Shown: in pieces, positions 11,606-22,550 of the stretch | Layout: the number at the start of each line of letters is the position of its first letter | Numbering within the stretch: the first letter of the stretch is position 1 | Assembly: GCA_035578155.1 (NCBI GenBank) | Contig: JAPWDM010000003.1 | Location: 64,596,142-64,660,141, forward strand | Length of the DNA: 64,000 bases | Reading direction: 5' to 3' | Source of the DNA: Brachynemurus nebulosus | Taxonomy: Eukaryota > Arthropoda > Insecta > Neuroptera > Myrmeleontidae | Notes under the pieces: generated by a model | Databases searched by the model: none | Told to the model about the DNA's origin: nothing | The model's input: the letters and a program-made list of their open reading frames with translations, nothing else | Program-made: the position numbers and the translations under genes

Positions 11606-11853
11606 TTAACGAATAAAATAAATTGGTATAACTAATTTTATTCCCAGTTGACCGTGATATAATGGAATCTGTAAGAATATAAAAGCTGACTCTCAAATCA
11701 TTTTTTGAACGGTTCTTTTTGTGGACAAGAAAAAGTTTAAGGGCACTTTTTGCGAAAAATATCTTTGACAATTTTTTGACTTACGTATTCAACTGGGACC
11801 ATTGTTACATATTTAAACGTTAAGAACAATAAAGAGATAAGTGAAAATTTCAT
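11606..11853 (-). pseudogene. Truncated copy of the histidine-rich secreted protein gene
   Basis: Exon 1 (11853-11785) encodes a 23-aa signal sequence, MKFSLISLLFLTFKYVTMVP then VEY. It differs from the intact gene at two residues (Ile7Ser, Cys10Phe). A GTAAGT donor, an intron of 116 bp and a TTACAG acceptor are kept. Exon 2 starts at 11668 with IPLYHGQLGIK, as in the intact gene, then leaves the homology. It reads LVIPIYFIR and stops at 11608-11606, giving a predicted product of 43 aa. The glycine- and histidine-rich body is absent. Promoter and splice sites are intact, so it could be transcribed, but it is best read as a 5' partial duplicate. Confidence 0.7.
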
Positions 11854-11983
11854 TTTTTTTCTGTATTGAGAAGTATTTATCGATAACTGATGCTAAATAA
11901 GGTTTCGGCTGCATATTTATACTGATTTAGTTAAAATTAATTACTAATTAGGTGTTACTGCAAAAATCGACATCTTCATATTA
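11635..11983 (-). repeat. Partial tandem duplication, truncated unit
   Basis: Aligns over its whole length with 13796-14148, with only a few percent difference plus a small indel in the intron. It contains the promoter, first exon, intron and first 11 codons of exon 2 of the histidine-rich gene. Both break points are abrupt: after CATATTA on one side and at ATTTTATTCCC on the other. Confidence 0.85.
11886..11921 (-). promoter_or_regulatory. TATA box and initiator of the truncated copy
   Basis: On the - strand TATAAATA (11921-11914) is followed, about 31 bp later, by TCAGT (11890-11886). This is the same arrangement as upstream of the intact gene. Confidence 0.6.
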
Positions 11984-12751
11984 TTATTTAATACATTGTT
12001 ACCATGGTTCTGAAATCATCTAAATTTACCAATAGGAATTTTTGTTTCATTTTTATTGTATTTACCTATAGTGAAATGACCAATGAAATATTTTGTACTA
12101 TTTTTTTCGTTGTAAAAATTTGTCCTAACTTTTTTCCATGGTAAAAGTGAAAAAACTACAATATTCTTATGGAACTTGATACACTTGAGTTAAATTATAA
12201 TATTTAATTGTTGAGTTTTTGGATGATATCTCTCTTCTGAGCTAACTCTAAGTTTGTAGAATTTATTCTTGGTTATGAAATTATTTCTATGAAGCTGAAA
12301 GTCTCCCAATTCTTTTTAGTGAATATTAAAAATTTGAATAATTTTAGTCTTACGAATCTTGAGTGGATTCTATTTTCTAAAAGGATTTTGGTAACTTCTC
12401 ATATTTTTTTTTCATGTTAGTTTTTTTTTTATTAATATTTATATTTATATAAATGTCTATCTCTAGTCCTTGAATATTTCATTATGGCAACAAAGGATTT
12501 TATGTAAATGAAGGTAACAGAGAGATATAGGGAACATTTCAGAACACGATATTACAATTTGTAAATGTATATGATAATGAATAAAACAGTATGCTTTAAG
12601 TATAATAAGGGTTGTCGCTTCTTGATGTTAAATGTTTAAATACGAAATATTATATGTACAAATGAATTTTATATATTATCAATGTTTAATCTGAATTTCA
12701 AAAATATTTATTTAAAAAAAAAAATGATAGGAGAAATCAGCTTTTTTAGTA

Positions 12752-13238
12752 CAACTAAACCTTTTGTTATACGGTGGATAGAAACCGCATAAAAAAAGAT
12801 AGCACCAAAAATTTGTTCAAAAACTTCATAAATAGCTACTTATAAAAAGTACAGTTCGGTCCAGATTGTAAAAAAAAAAACTTTTTTTATGTGGTGGATC
12901 AGTACCGCATACGTCGACAATATATAATTCAAAGCGCTCAAAACCTTACGATTTGCTTAGAAGCTGCTTTTCTACACAAGATAAATATTAATTTACACAA
13001 AAGAACAGATTTTATTTCATTTTTTATAATACTATGAAAATTCAGAAAAATACATAGTTTTGTAAAAAAACTTAATGATGCAATGTACTGATTTTACGCT
13101 TAAAAATCATTAAAAGTTAACTTTTTCAAGAAAAGTTATTATAGTTAATGTTTAATTTTCTTACTTTTTTTGATTTTGATTTAGATTATGTACTTTAATG
13201 AATATTTTTTCAAAAACCGCATAAAAAAGGATTAGCTG
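12752..13238. mobile_element. TA-target MITE, family B, copy 2
   Basis: Ends are CAACTAAACC and GGATTAGCTG, flanked by TA (12750-12751 and 13239-13240). It has the same ACCGCATAAAAAA blocks as the other family B copies. It lies between the intact histidine-rich gene and its truncated copy. Confidence 0.8.
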
Positions 13239-13427
13239 TACTTCAAATATTAAAAGTTTCTTTATTTTTTTTTTTTTTTTTGAAAAAAGAAAATATTCTT
13301 TTCGAGGAAAAACAAGGAATTTTCAGTAAAAATAACTCAAAAAAAAAAAGAAAAAAAATTTCTAAATTTATATTTTTGTTCTAATTTATAGGTATGTACA
13401 GTTTCTTAAAAGACTAGTTTTTGATAC

Positions 13428-14018
13428 TTATTCTTCAGACTCCTCGTGAATTCCATATGTCCCCAAACCTCCTCCCTGATGATGATGTTCATGTTCATGC
13501 TCATGTTCATGCTCATGCTCATGCTCCGGGTGATGCTGATGATGTATCTCCTTTTCAATCCCCTCGAGTCCTTCACCACCAAAGCCTACATTATGATGCT
13601 GAAGATGATGTCCAGTGGTTCCTACTGCTGCATGTTCTTCGCACTCTTCATTGAATCCTCCTCCTCCTCCTCTCTGAAGATGATGCGGGTAATGATGTTG
13701 AAGATTATGTAGACCTCCTATTCCCTCATATCCTCCACTAATTATTCGATCAATTGTCGCTACACCTTCCAATCCTTTGCCCCTGTTTAATCCAAATTTT
13801 ATTCCCAGTTGACCGTGATATAATGGAATCTGTAAGAATATAAAAGCTTACTCTCAAATCTTTTTTTGAGCGGTTCTTTTTGTGATCGCACAAGAAAAAG
13901 TTTGAGGGAACTTTTTGCGAAAAATATTTTTGAAAATTTTTTGACTTACGTATTCAACTGGGACCATTGTTACATATTTAAACGTTAAGCACAATAAAAT
14001 GATAAGTGAAAATTTCAT
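13428..14018 (-). CDS. Secreted glycine/histidine-rich protein of unknown function, two exons
   Basis: I do not recognise the family. Exon 1 (14018-13950, 69 nt) encodes MKFSLIILLCLTFKYVTMVP then VEY, and a GTAAGT donor follows. The intron is 120 bp and ends TTCTTACAG. Exon 2 (13829-13428) starts IPLYHGQLGIKFGLNRGKG and ends at a TAA, giving 156 aa. Residues 1 to about 18 form a signal peptide. Residues 54-81 are rich in Gly, with HNLQHHYPHHLQ in between, followed by a five-Gly run. Residues 119-140 are histidine-dense (HHQHHPE, then seven Glu-His pairs and HH). The tail is GGGLGTYGIHEESEE. The only mature cysteine is Cys86. A secreted metal-binding or structural (cuticle, silk, saliva) role is possible, but that is inference from composition. 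TATA, initiator, splice sites and the duplicated 5' part together support a real gene. Confidence 0.75.
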
Positions 14019-14148
14019 TTTTTTTCTGTATTGAGAAGTATTGATCGATCACTGATGCTAAATAAGGTTTCCGCTGCATATTTATACTGATTTAGTTAAA
14101 ATTAATTACTAATTAGGTGTTACCGCAATAATCGACATCTTCATATTA
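13796..14148 (-). repeat. Partial tandem duplication, source unit
   Basis: Covers the promoter, exon 1, intron and start of exon 2 of the histidine-rich gene. The matching copy is at 11635-11983, about 2.16 kb away in the same orientation. Confidence 0.85.
14051..14086 (-). promoter_or_regulatory. Core promoter of the histidine-rich gene
   Basis: On the - strand TATAAATA (14086-14079) precedes the initiator TCAGT (14055-14051), whose A at 14053 lies 33 bp from the start of the TATA box. That is the standard arthropod spacing. The resulting 5' UTR is about 35 nt, ending in a run of A before the ATG at 14018. Confidence 0.7.
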
Positions 14149-15120
14149 GGGGAATTATAATTGTTATTACTGTAAGTTCGTTTTAAAGATGACCTTAGTG
14201 TTTGGTTTAAATTATTCCAACAAAATATAACGAAAATTTCCGTGTGACCTTAAGTAATTAAAAAGTATAAATTGATTTTTATAGTAAAAATAGTAATTAT
14301 GGTTTTCTGATTGTGGTTCTGGATAAAAATTAAATCTTAATAAAACTGTTTATTGGAATAAACTATTGTTTTAACATTGATTATTTGCCGGGAGAATGGG
14401 AATGGTTTTGATAAGGGGGTTCAAATAAGAATTCATGAACTCGATATAAAAATACCTTATTTTTTTTTTTATTATTTTCTTTTATTAAAATCAGTTTATT
14501 ATCCACAAAAGCAATATACAAATGAAGTTCTCCTGGCGATGCCGTTGTAATAAATAAATTTGTACTCTATATGTTTCGAAGAGACCGTAAGCTTTTATTT
14601 TAATCAACGATATATTAAAAAAAAAATATGAATATGATAAATTTGTACGATTGGGTAACTTTGAGCACAATTCAAGACTAGACTTCAAAAACGGGTTAAG
14701 TGCCCAAAAAAATTGAGTTAGTTCCGAAAAATGAATCTACGTGCCATTGTCAAAATCTAGACGGCACTTCGCCTGTTTTTGAAGTTCAGTCATCAATTTT
14801 GTTTTACTTTTAGCATCAGGATGACAAAAAATTGGTCAAAAAATTCAAATTTATATTAGGCCAAAGATCGAATTTATTATTAATTCTAGGCTGTTAATTT
14901 GGTTTAAAATGAACAGAGGGTCATCGAAAACCTGTGATCTGGTACAAATTTCACATTTCCAACATTAAAATTTGGAATTTTACGATTCAAAAAAATTTAA
15001 TGGATTTAATGACCGTCATCAGGGTCAAATTTTCTTTCGATTAAATTTCGCGAAAGTGTCATGAAATTTGAATAATTTGGGTGTGTGGATTACATTTTTA
15101 ATATTCCGTACCAAAATAGT
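14149..15120. other. Region without a gene
   Basis: AT-rich. The 65-codon frame at 14491-14688 has no recognisable domain. Nothing else is visible. Confidence 0.45.
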
Positions 15121-15480
15121 CCGATGTTCGACCGTTTGTAACAAATTGTTTTTTTCTAAAATTATTTGACGTGAAAATTTGAAATTTAGCACAGAAACAG
15201 AGTCTGATGGATCTATTACAGATATGCAGTTGGAGTTCAATTATGGCGGTTAATTTCAGGAAGCAGCCTAAAAAGTGGGGAAAATTTTTTTTCCTAAGGG
15301 CATCGAGTAGGGTATCAAAGGAAAGCTTGTTTAGTATAGTTTTTCCGGAAGGGGGGAACCTCTCAAAAATTGCTATCCTCGACCCTTATCGTCAGAAGGA
15401 TCGTTCAGAAAAATCAGAAAAAATTAATGAACCTTAAAAATGAGGTGTAGATTGAACGAAAATTATCAGGACTCAATTTT
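15120..15480 (+). repeat. Dispersed repeat, family G, copy 1
   Basis: Shares CGTGAAAATTTGAAATTTAG and the block TCGACCCTTATCGTCAGAAG, then ATCGTTCAGAAAAATC, with the sequence around 44.14-44.88 kb. There a SINE is inserted between the two blocks. No termini found. Confidence 0.5.
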
Positions 15481-15499
15481 CGTATAAGTAATTTTCTTG

Positions 15500-16500
15500 A
15501 TATATAAAAAGAAAGCTTGATGGCATATTTTGTTCTAATCAAAATGTTGTTAATCAGCAATTACGTATTTTTATGAATTTTTATGTACGGAACAGTATTT
15601 TTGCAAGTAAAACTGGCACCTGACGATTGTTGCTGTTAAAATATCAACAAAATTTTTAAAAACTTTTCCCCCTTTCTGTATGAATGCCATTCGAATAGAA
15701 TCGTTCTATATCGAATAAAATTAAAATGATCCGGTTCAATTCTATCCATCTATTCATGTATTGTCCCAAACGTCATTGGTATTCATTCTTGATATGTAAT
15801 TAGATTTTACCAACACCAACACCATCATAACGCACATATACATGAACTATATCTATACGAAACCTCTATGCCGGTGAATAACATTTCTGATTCGATTTTA
15901 CACTTCTACAATTATTATTATTATTATTTGTTTGTTCATATTCTTTTGTTTGTTTATAAATTTGATTTCTTTTTTTTTTCTTTTTATATTTCGGTATTCT
16001 TTTTTTTGTCGATGTTTCGTTGTCGTCGTCAATATTTGTTTTTTATTTTACGTTCAATTTATTGTTTGAAACGATATGAATATTCATACGAAAGTTTTTT
16101 TCTTTTTTTTTTAGGAAAATCAAAAAAAGTATTGAAAAATTATTTAGAAAATATTTTTAATCAAAGTTAGACACAAGTACAAATAAAGGTAATCCCATGT
16201 TTACGAATCGAGTACAGAAAATGGATCAGAAAGAAAAGTTTTAACGCCAAAAGCAAAAAAATATTTTTTGAAATTTTTTTTCTTGGTATTTTCTCGTATC
16301 GAAACGGCTCTTAACACTTTACATTCCGCATTTTCAGCATCTGAAAATAGCCAGAACGACCGTAGCGGCCCATCGCGACCAGTGATCACACATGTGTGCG
16401 CGAACAGGTATTGACTTAAAACAAACACACTCTGTGTGTTGGTTTTTGTAAAAATTTATAAAAGAATAACATAAACATAAACATAACACTTAAAAATATA
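15500..16500. other. Region without a gene
   Basis: AT-rich. It contains an ATT microsatellite near 15912-15928 and T-rich tracts. The 100-codon frame at 15868-16170 is Phe/Tyr/Leu-rich low complexity from the T tracts and not a credible gene. Confidence 0.45.
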
Positions 16501-16513
16501 TTATTTTTATTTT

Positions 16514-16560
16514 TTTTATGATTATATTGAAATTTATATAATTTCAATATAATCATAAAA
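16514..16560. repeat. Perfect 21-bp palindrome arms
   Basis: TTTTATGATTATATTGAAAT plus T at 16514-16534 is the exact reverse complement of 16540-16560, around the 5-bp spacer TATAT. It could form a cruciform or be the core of a small MITE. Confidence 0.8.
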
Positions 16561-16876
16561 ATTATACACGATTATACACAATTTATATAATTTTTTTAAA
16601 AAAATTGTTTAAAAATATTGCCAGCTCTTGGGGAAGTTGTACAGTGTTACAATATAGTTGAGGTTCCGTTTACGAAAGTTTCAAAGAGTGAGAATTTTTT
16701 GTTTCACTCCCTGTAAATTTGATAAGATCCAAGGCCGGATTTACTTCCGCAGAACCCCCCGGGTACTTCTCCTGTCGAGACCCCTTAGTGGAGGTCTCTG
16801 CTAAGGCGATTTTCTTTCCCCAAAAAGTACACAAAATCCAAGAATTTTTTTAAGGATACTATTTCCCCGATAGAAC

Positions 16877-17559
16877 TAGGGATTGTAAATTTATCGACTT
16901 TTTCATTTATCGGTAATTCGGTAATTTTTTTTAGCAAAACCGGTTTACCGGTAATATACCGGTATTTTTTAAACCACAGAAAATATAGTTTTCGGTAATT
17001 TTATCTGTTTGATTTCCGACGACTTTGTAGGTATCCTACAGCTTCCTTCATAGAAATATACCGCCCATTGTTATTGTTTATTGAAAAAATAATTTTAAAT
17101 TTTATTAAGTAATCATAAAATATGAATCAATTATATATACCTTCGGTACCTGTTAGAAAAATTTACTTATCTCTTCTTACAATGTAATCATTTAACGTAA
17201 TGTTTAATTATTTTGGAAAATATACAGCTGATTTGAATAATATTATGTAAGCAAATACAAAAAGGACGTTTTATTGTATTCATTTGGCATTTTAAAACTG
17301 ACCATTTCATTGTGTTATTTTACTGTATCCTAGAATAGTTTATTATGGATACACAGTAAGGGGTAATTTGACTGTGTACATTTACGTTCAATAAATTGAA
17401 TTATTCTTCTATGAAATAAAATTAACTTATAAAAATCTTCAAACATATTATTTTTAATTTATCGAATTACCGGTAAAAAATCAACGATTTACCGGTAAAA
17501 ATGTTATGGCATTTTTAGTAATTTACCGGTAAACCGGTTTACCGGTATTACAATCCCTA
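16877..17559. mobile_element. hAT-type MITE, 683 bp
   Basis: Terminal inverted repeat TAGGGATTGTAA / TTACAATCCCTA, flanked by the 8-bp duplication GATAGAAC (16869-16876 and 17560-17567). An 8-bp target is the hAT hallmark. Many copies of TACCGGTAA and AAACCGGTTTACCGG sit just inside both ends, like the subterminal transposase-binding repeats of hAT elements. No coding sequence. Confidence 0.9.
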
Positions 17560-17894
17560 GATAGAACTACCTTAACAATCTACCATACTATTTTGACAGC
17601 ATCAGTTCGCAACGATTGACTTGTGCTCACTAAAAGATGTGCACGCTGTATAGCAACGTTTCAAAAAGAAAATGAATTTATTTGTTTGCAAATTTTGACG
17701 GTAATTTATTCATTGGTCGAATCAAGCGTTGATGATGAATTATATTACACTGTAATATTATTCAAGCGAATCATTTGATATACGTACACGGTTACGTATA
17801 GATGACGCTGTTTGTTAAGAGAAAACACCTAGAGACAGAGAAGTAGAATAGTCGCAGTCAACCACCTCGTTCTGTTACATATTTGTAAGTAGAT

Positions 17895-18072
17895 ATTAAG
17901 TGGTATGCATAAGGTTGAGTATTGTGAGACTTTGCTCAAGTAACTATGAATATGTTGTTATCTGCACACGCATATACACATCTCGGATACACGCAGTATG
18001 TATATATAACAACATATTCATATTTACTTGAGCAAAGTCTTACAGTGCTCAATCTTATGCATACCACTTATT
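17895..18072. repeat. Inverted repeat with arms of about 68 bp
   Basis: The left arm contains TTAAGTGGTATGCATAAGGT, ACTTTGCTCAAGTAA and ATATGTTGTTAT. The right arm carries ATAACAACATAT, TTACTTGAGCAAAGT and CTTATGCATACCACTTATT. The spacer is about 45 bp. Likely a small foldback element; termini not resolved. Confidence 0.7.
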
Positions 18073-18182
18073 ATGTATCTGAATACACAGTAGGTGTTAG
18101 AATACAACATGTATTCCATCGGAAACAGTGTTGTATTTTATAGTAAAAATATGGTGGGTAAGAATTGTTTTATTAATATATA

Positions 18183-18669
18183 CTAGCTGTACTCGCGACA
18201 TCGTTCGCGCATAAAATCAATGAGAAGTATATAAGGTACTCAAAATGGTTTTGCTATTTTCCCATTGGGAATAAGACATTTTCCCGTAGCAAAAAGTATC
18301 TTAGATGTTGACTCAGGTAATAAGTTAACACCAGACCAAATTTCATCAAAATCCGTTCAATAGTTTTTGCGTAATGTGTGCACATGCTCAAAATGGTTTT
18401 TCTATTTTCCCATTGGGACTGAGACATTTTCCCGGAGTAAAAAGTATCTTAAATGTTGACCCAGGTAATAAGTTAACACCAGACCAAATTTCCTCAAAAT
18501 TCATCCAGTAGTTTTTGCGGGATGCGTGAACAAATAGACAGACAAAAAATTTAAGAATCGCTGTTTTGATATCTACATTGATAACTGTTTACAGTACCAG
18601 TACAATTTTCGAAAAATTTTCCATGTACAAAAATGGTCTCGTTACAGTTTTATTACATATATGTATAGA
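18183..18669 (-). mobile_element. Non-autonomous Helitron, copy 1 (two internal units)
   Basis: Read on the - strand it starts TCTATACATA and ends CAGCTAG, inserted between host A and T, which is the Helitron rule (A|TC...CTRR|T). A hairpin CGCGA-ACGATG-TCGCG sits just before the CTAG end. The body has two units spaced about 148 bp apart, each with an ATTTTCCCATTGGGA-type block, GAGACATTTTCCCGG-type block and TAGTTTTTGCG. An AGACAGACAAA tract and the 5' end region follow. No coding capacity. Confidence 0.85.
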
Positions 18670-20307
18670 TTTATCTAGAAAAATAGTTATTAGAACATGC
18701 ATCCGTTTAATTTGTGAATTCGAAAATGTATATTTTGTTTTCCAGTCCATTTGGTCTATAAGAAGCGAAAGTATGGTAACCAGAGTTAACAAACCAAAAA
18801 TTTGAATGGAAATTTTCCGGATTTTAAAATATACATCTACTGGGGATAGAGACATCAAACCAAGTTTAAAATGATTTTATATATGAGGCAAAAAATTTGA
18901 TTACATTTTGTTCAGGGGTTCTGGAGTTTTTAGAAAATCGAAAAATTTCAGTTTTTTTCGATTTGGTTTATATTTTGTCTTATGAAGCCCGAACACTTTC
19001 ATAATAAACTTCCCCGGAAGCCGGTAATATTTTAAAAAAAAAAACTTTTTATAAACAAATACATAATAAAATGATTCAACATGTTATTTTTATGCATTTG
19101 TTTATTTTTTTTTTATAGAGACCAAGAGAGTAGTGTGTGTTGGTGTTTGTGTGAGTACTCATCGGTATGGTAACATCGCACACATAATGCGTAATCAATT
19201 AATCATTGATCGCGATTAACCTCTGAGGTTGTTTTGATTACTTTCGGATGCCGAAAACGTGGGACTGAAAGGTGTTAAAAGCAGTAGAAATTGGGCTGAA
19301 AGCTGGTACAAATGGTTCCCATTATTTTAAGGACAAAATTTTTCCATAAATCACGTGACTCTTAAAGAATTTTAAATTGTGATGTTTTTTTTTCAAAGAT
19401 ACTTAATTGTGTAGAAAATTTTATAGCAAGAGAGGACTGATTTTTTTCACCTAGATTCATATGGGGGCGGGGGCAGTAAATCTTTGTCCCGGTGAAACTT
19501 TGTTCCTGACAATTTAGTTCTGGATTCTTCGTAACCGTGGCATTAGCTGCGTACTCTGAATAAATTCTAGATAGCATTTTCAGTTTGATATTCAAAAAGT
19601 TCCCGTTCTCAAACTTACTACGTTTTATTCATAAAACGTGAAGCTGATTACGAGTCGAAAAAATCTTTTTTTGAATAGTCTCTACCAACATATAATTTTA
19701 CCTGAATACAACCCTGGCGTGTGCTCGCTACTACGCATTTCTATTATGTCAAATCGATTTGTTATCAAATTACAATTTACAGATCGCGTTTGTTGGTACG
19801 TAGGTACATGTCAACTGATTCGGGGGGTGTTTCGGGTTCAACTATGAATCTCAATTAGTTTGAATGATGGTAAATTTACTTGTTAAGTTTGAAATACGCA
19901 ATTGTAAATTTGATAATTTATTCTTACTTATGTATTCCACGTCTATCTCATTCGTTCAAATAAATTTTTCAATGAGTTTGTTTCATTCTGTCGTATACAA
20001 CATATAACACTACGCATCATCGTTTGAATGTATTTAGTATTCTATTTATCCATTTCGTATGTTTATTAATACAATAGATAATGTTAAAATTTGCATTGGA
20101 TAATATAGAGTACGGTGTATAAAGTTTTCGTGTATAAAGTTGTTTGTTTACTGTTTTACAGATAGGTTCGAGAATTGATCTTTCTAGAAATACTTATTGA
20201 TAATTCGATCGTTCAATTATGCTGAAATATTTACTTTGTGGCTTGGTGTTTTGGTGAGCCAGACCAGGACTGGATTTTTTTTTTTTGCTCGTCACTTTAG
20301 TTTTTGG
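18670..20307. other. Region without a gene
   Basis: AT-rich. The overlapping frames near 18566-18858 are partly in Helitron sequence. The frames at 19362-19595 and 19638-19847 have no recognisable domain. Confidence 0.45.
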
Positions 20308-21012
20308 ACCGAAAAGAGGTTAGCGCTGAAAGTTGAAAAATCTTTTTGTTTTTTACACGGTTAAATTGCTCCCAAATTGCTCCTTTGAAATCAGTAATTG
20401 CTCCACCTGAAACTTAATTATTTAATTAGTTATTTATAAAGAAAAAATTTTTGTTTTCGTTATTTAAGTTATCAAAATCTCCCAAAATAATACTTTTTTA
20501 TATAATTTCTTTACGTCAATAAATTGCTCCCAGTTTGCTTTATTTAATTTAAAAGCTAAATCTTAATTTTTTTGAATAATTATTAAAATATTTTGTTTTT
20601 TTATAATGTTACTTAACTTGTCAAAATTCAATTATCCTTAAATATATGCAAACGACTTAAAGGTACAATGGATTGCCTATACGTTTTAATAATACATAAC
20701 CTAATTCATAATATTTTTTATTTTAATATATTTTAATTATTATTCAGAGAAATTAATAACTAACTTTTAAATTAGATGGAGCAAATTGGGAGCAATTTTT
20801 TGATATAAAGTAATTGTATAAAAATGCATTATTTGACAAGATTTTGATAATAGAAATAGTCAAACAAAAAAGTTTTTTGTTTGTAAATAACTAATTAAGT
20901 AATTAAGTTCTAGGTGAAGCAATTACTGATTCCAAAGGAGCAATTTGGGAGCAAGTTAGCCATATAAAAAACAGAAAGATTTTCCAACTTTCGGCGCCAA
21001 CTTCTTTCCGGT
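20308..21012. mobile_element. Large foldback element with 9-bp TSD, copy 1
   Basis: Ends ACCGAAAAG and CTTTCCGGT, flanked by a perfect 9-bp duplication AGTTTTTGG (20299-20307 and 21013-21021). Almost the whole 705 bp is two facing arms of about 320 bp. Each arm has GCTGAAAGTTGAAAAATC-type, AAATTGCTCCCAAATTGCTC and AATCAGTAATTGCTCC blocks. A 9-bp TSD with long inverted arms fits a Mutator-like (MULE) non-autonomous element. Confidence 0.85.
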
Positions 21013-21767
21013 AGTTTTTGGGGAGATGTGAACAGAAATTTATGATTACGGAAATATTTTTTTTCTGCGCCATTTTTCAACGCTGCCCCGATCGCCACTT
21101 CGGCTAGGTCCGGCCTTGAACCAGACAGTAGATGACCTTTGACTAAACTTCATATTCGGTTTAAACACCGTGAAAAGTATCGAAAGTTTTTTCCACGGGA
21201 GTGTATATGAATATATAATTGTAAAAAATGAATTTATATTCAAAATTTATTTCAAATTACTCTATTTGTGTTTGAATATGAATTAACAATTCTTGAAATT
21301 TGATCCGATAACATTCTTGACAGTATTAAAAAATATTCTTTTTCTAAAGAATTCTTTTTGTTGCCAACATAACGAATGAAAAAATACTAAAACTGATTGT
21401 GTGAGAAGAATATTGTGAATGATTATAATGATTGATATAGGCAATAATTCAGGCAAACATAATCGGCTTACGTGATTTTTTCGTAGTTGAATGATTTGGA
21501 AAAATAAAATTTTCTACGAAAATACATAAAGAAAAAAATTTTTTTGAATGAATAATAACTTAAAGATTTGAACTGTCTGACATTTTGGCATTGTCTGCGA
21601 ATCTAGAATCGGAGATTTGCGTAAAAATTTTGTAGGCAGGGTTGGTCCGAGGTTGGTGCAAACAGTGCACCGTTCTAGGTTCCGCGCTTTTGAAAGCCCT
21701 GTGCCACTGACTGATTTTTATCAAAAGTAGAAAGGTCATAGCGGTTCTGTATCAAAATTAATTAGAT

Positions 21768-21791
21768 TAATAATAATAATAATAATAATAT
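21768..21791. repeat. AAT microsatellite
   Basis: About seven AAT units, followed by TATTTATTTGCATCGACC. Confidence 0.8.
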
Positions 21792-21924
21792 TTATTTGCA
21801 TCGACCAATATAGGTATACAAAAGGTTACAGTGATTACAGTGATATCAAAAGATTAACGGAAACGAAATAGAAATCACATAAGAATATGCGTTTTTTCGT
21901 TACAATTGTAACTTTGTAATATAA

Positions 21925-22550
21925 TGAAAATACGCTACCAATGGGGTGTGGCACACAGCTTCCTCGTACTCGTAAAAGCACCTTAATAATTTAATGCCCA
22001 ATATATTTTTGTATGATTTAATATAGGTATATAAATTAATAATAATAAATAAACAAAACAATTCATAAAAAATTGAGCGAAGTAAATAAGATATTGATAT
22101 TTAATTGGATTTCATGGTAGCGCCGTAGATACTATTACTCCGAATGCAATGAAATTTGTAGGGGCACCATCTAGGAATCAGACCGCATAATTTCTGACGA
22201 TTTCATAAAATGGAAGTGAATAGTTTAGAAGTTATGCCACTTGGTGCAATTTAGTATATTAATGGAATGACATGGTAGCGGCGTAGCTACCGTTACTCCG
22301 ATTTCGATTAAATTCATAGAGGACCATTTAGAAATCAATTTCTAAATAATTTCTGAAAATTTCATTAAAATCAATGGTGTAGTTCAGAAGTTATGCCACT
22401 TGGTGCAAACTGGCGACACACAGACGAACAGATGGACAGATAATTGTTTAGGAATTGTTTAGGATTGTTGAGGGAAAAAATTTTTTATTTTTCAAAAGTG
22501 ATCACAAACAATGCTTCCGCTACTTTAGTAGTCTCGGAAACAATAAGAAT
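21925..22550 (+). mobile_element. Dispersed repeat, family D, copy 2
   Basis: Same order of blocks as the copy at 10.06 kb: AAAATACGCTACCAAT and CACACAGCTTCCTCG, then two GGTAGCG(C/G)CGTAG units 158 bp apart. Next are TTATGCCACTTGGTGCAA, ACACACAGACGAACAGATGG, and the 3' block with CTTCCGCTACTTTAGTAGTC. Confidence 0.6.

Noticed and set aside
13421..13712. Two + strand frames opposite the histidine-rich exon
   Set aside because: They are shadows of exon 2 of the - strand gene; their Met- and His-rich runs come from the complementary Glu-His repeat.
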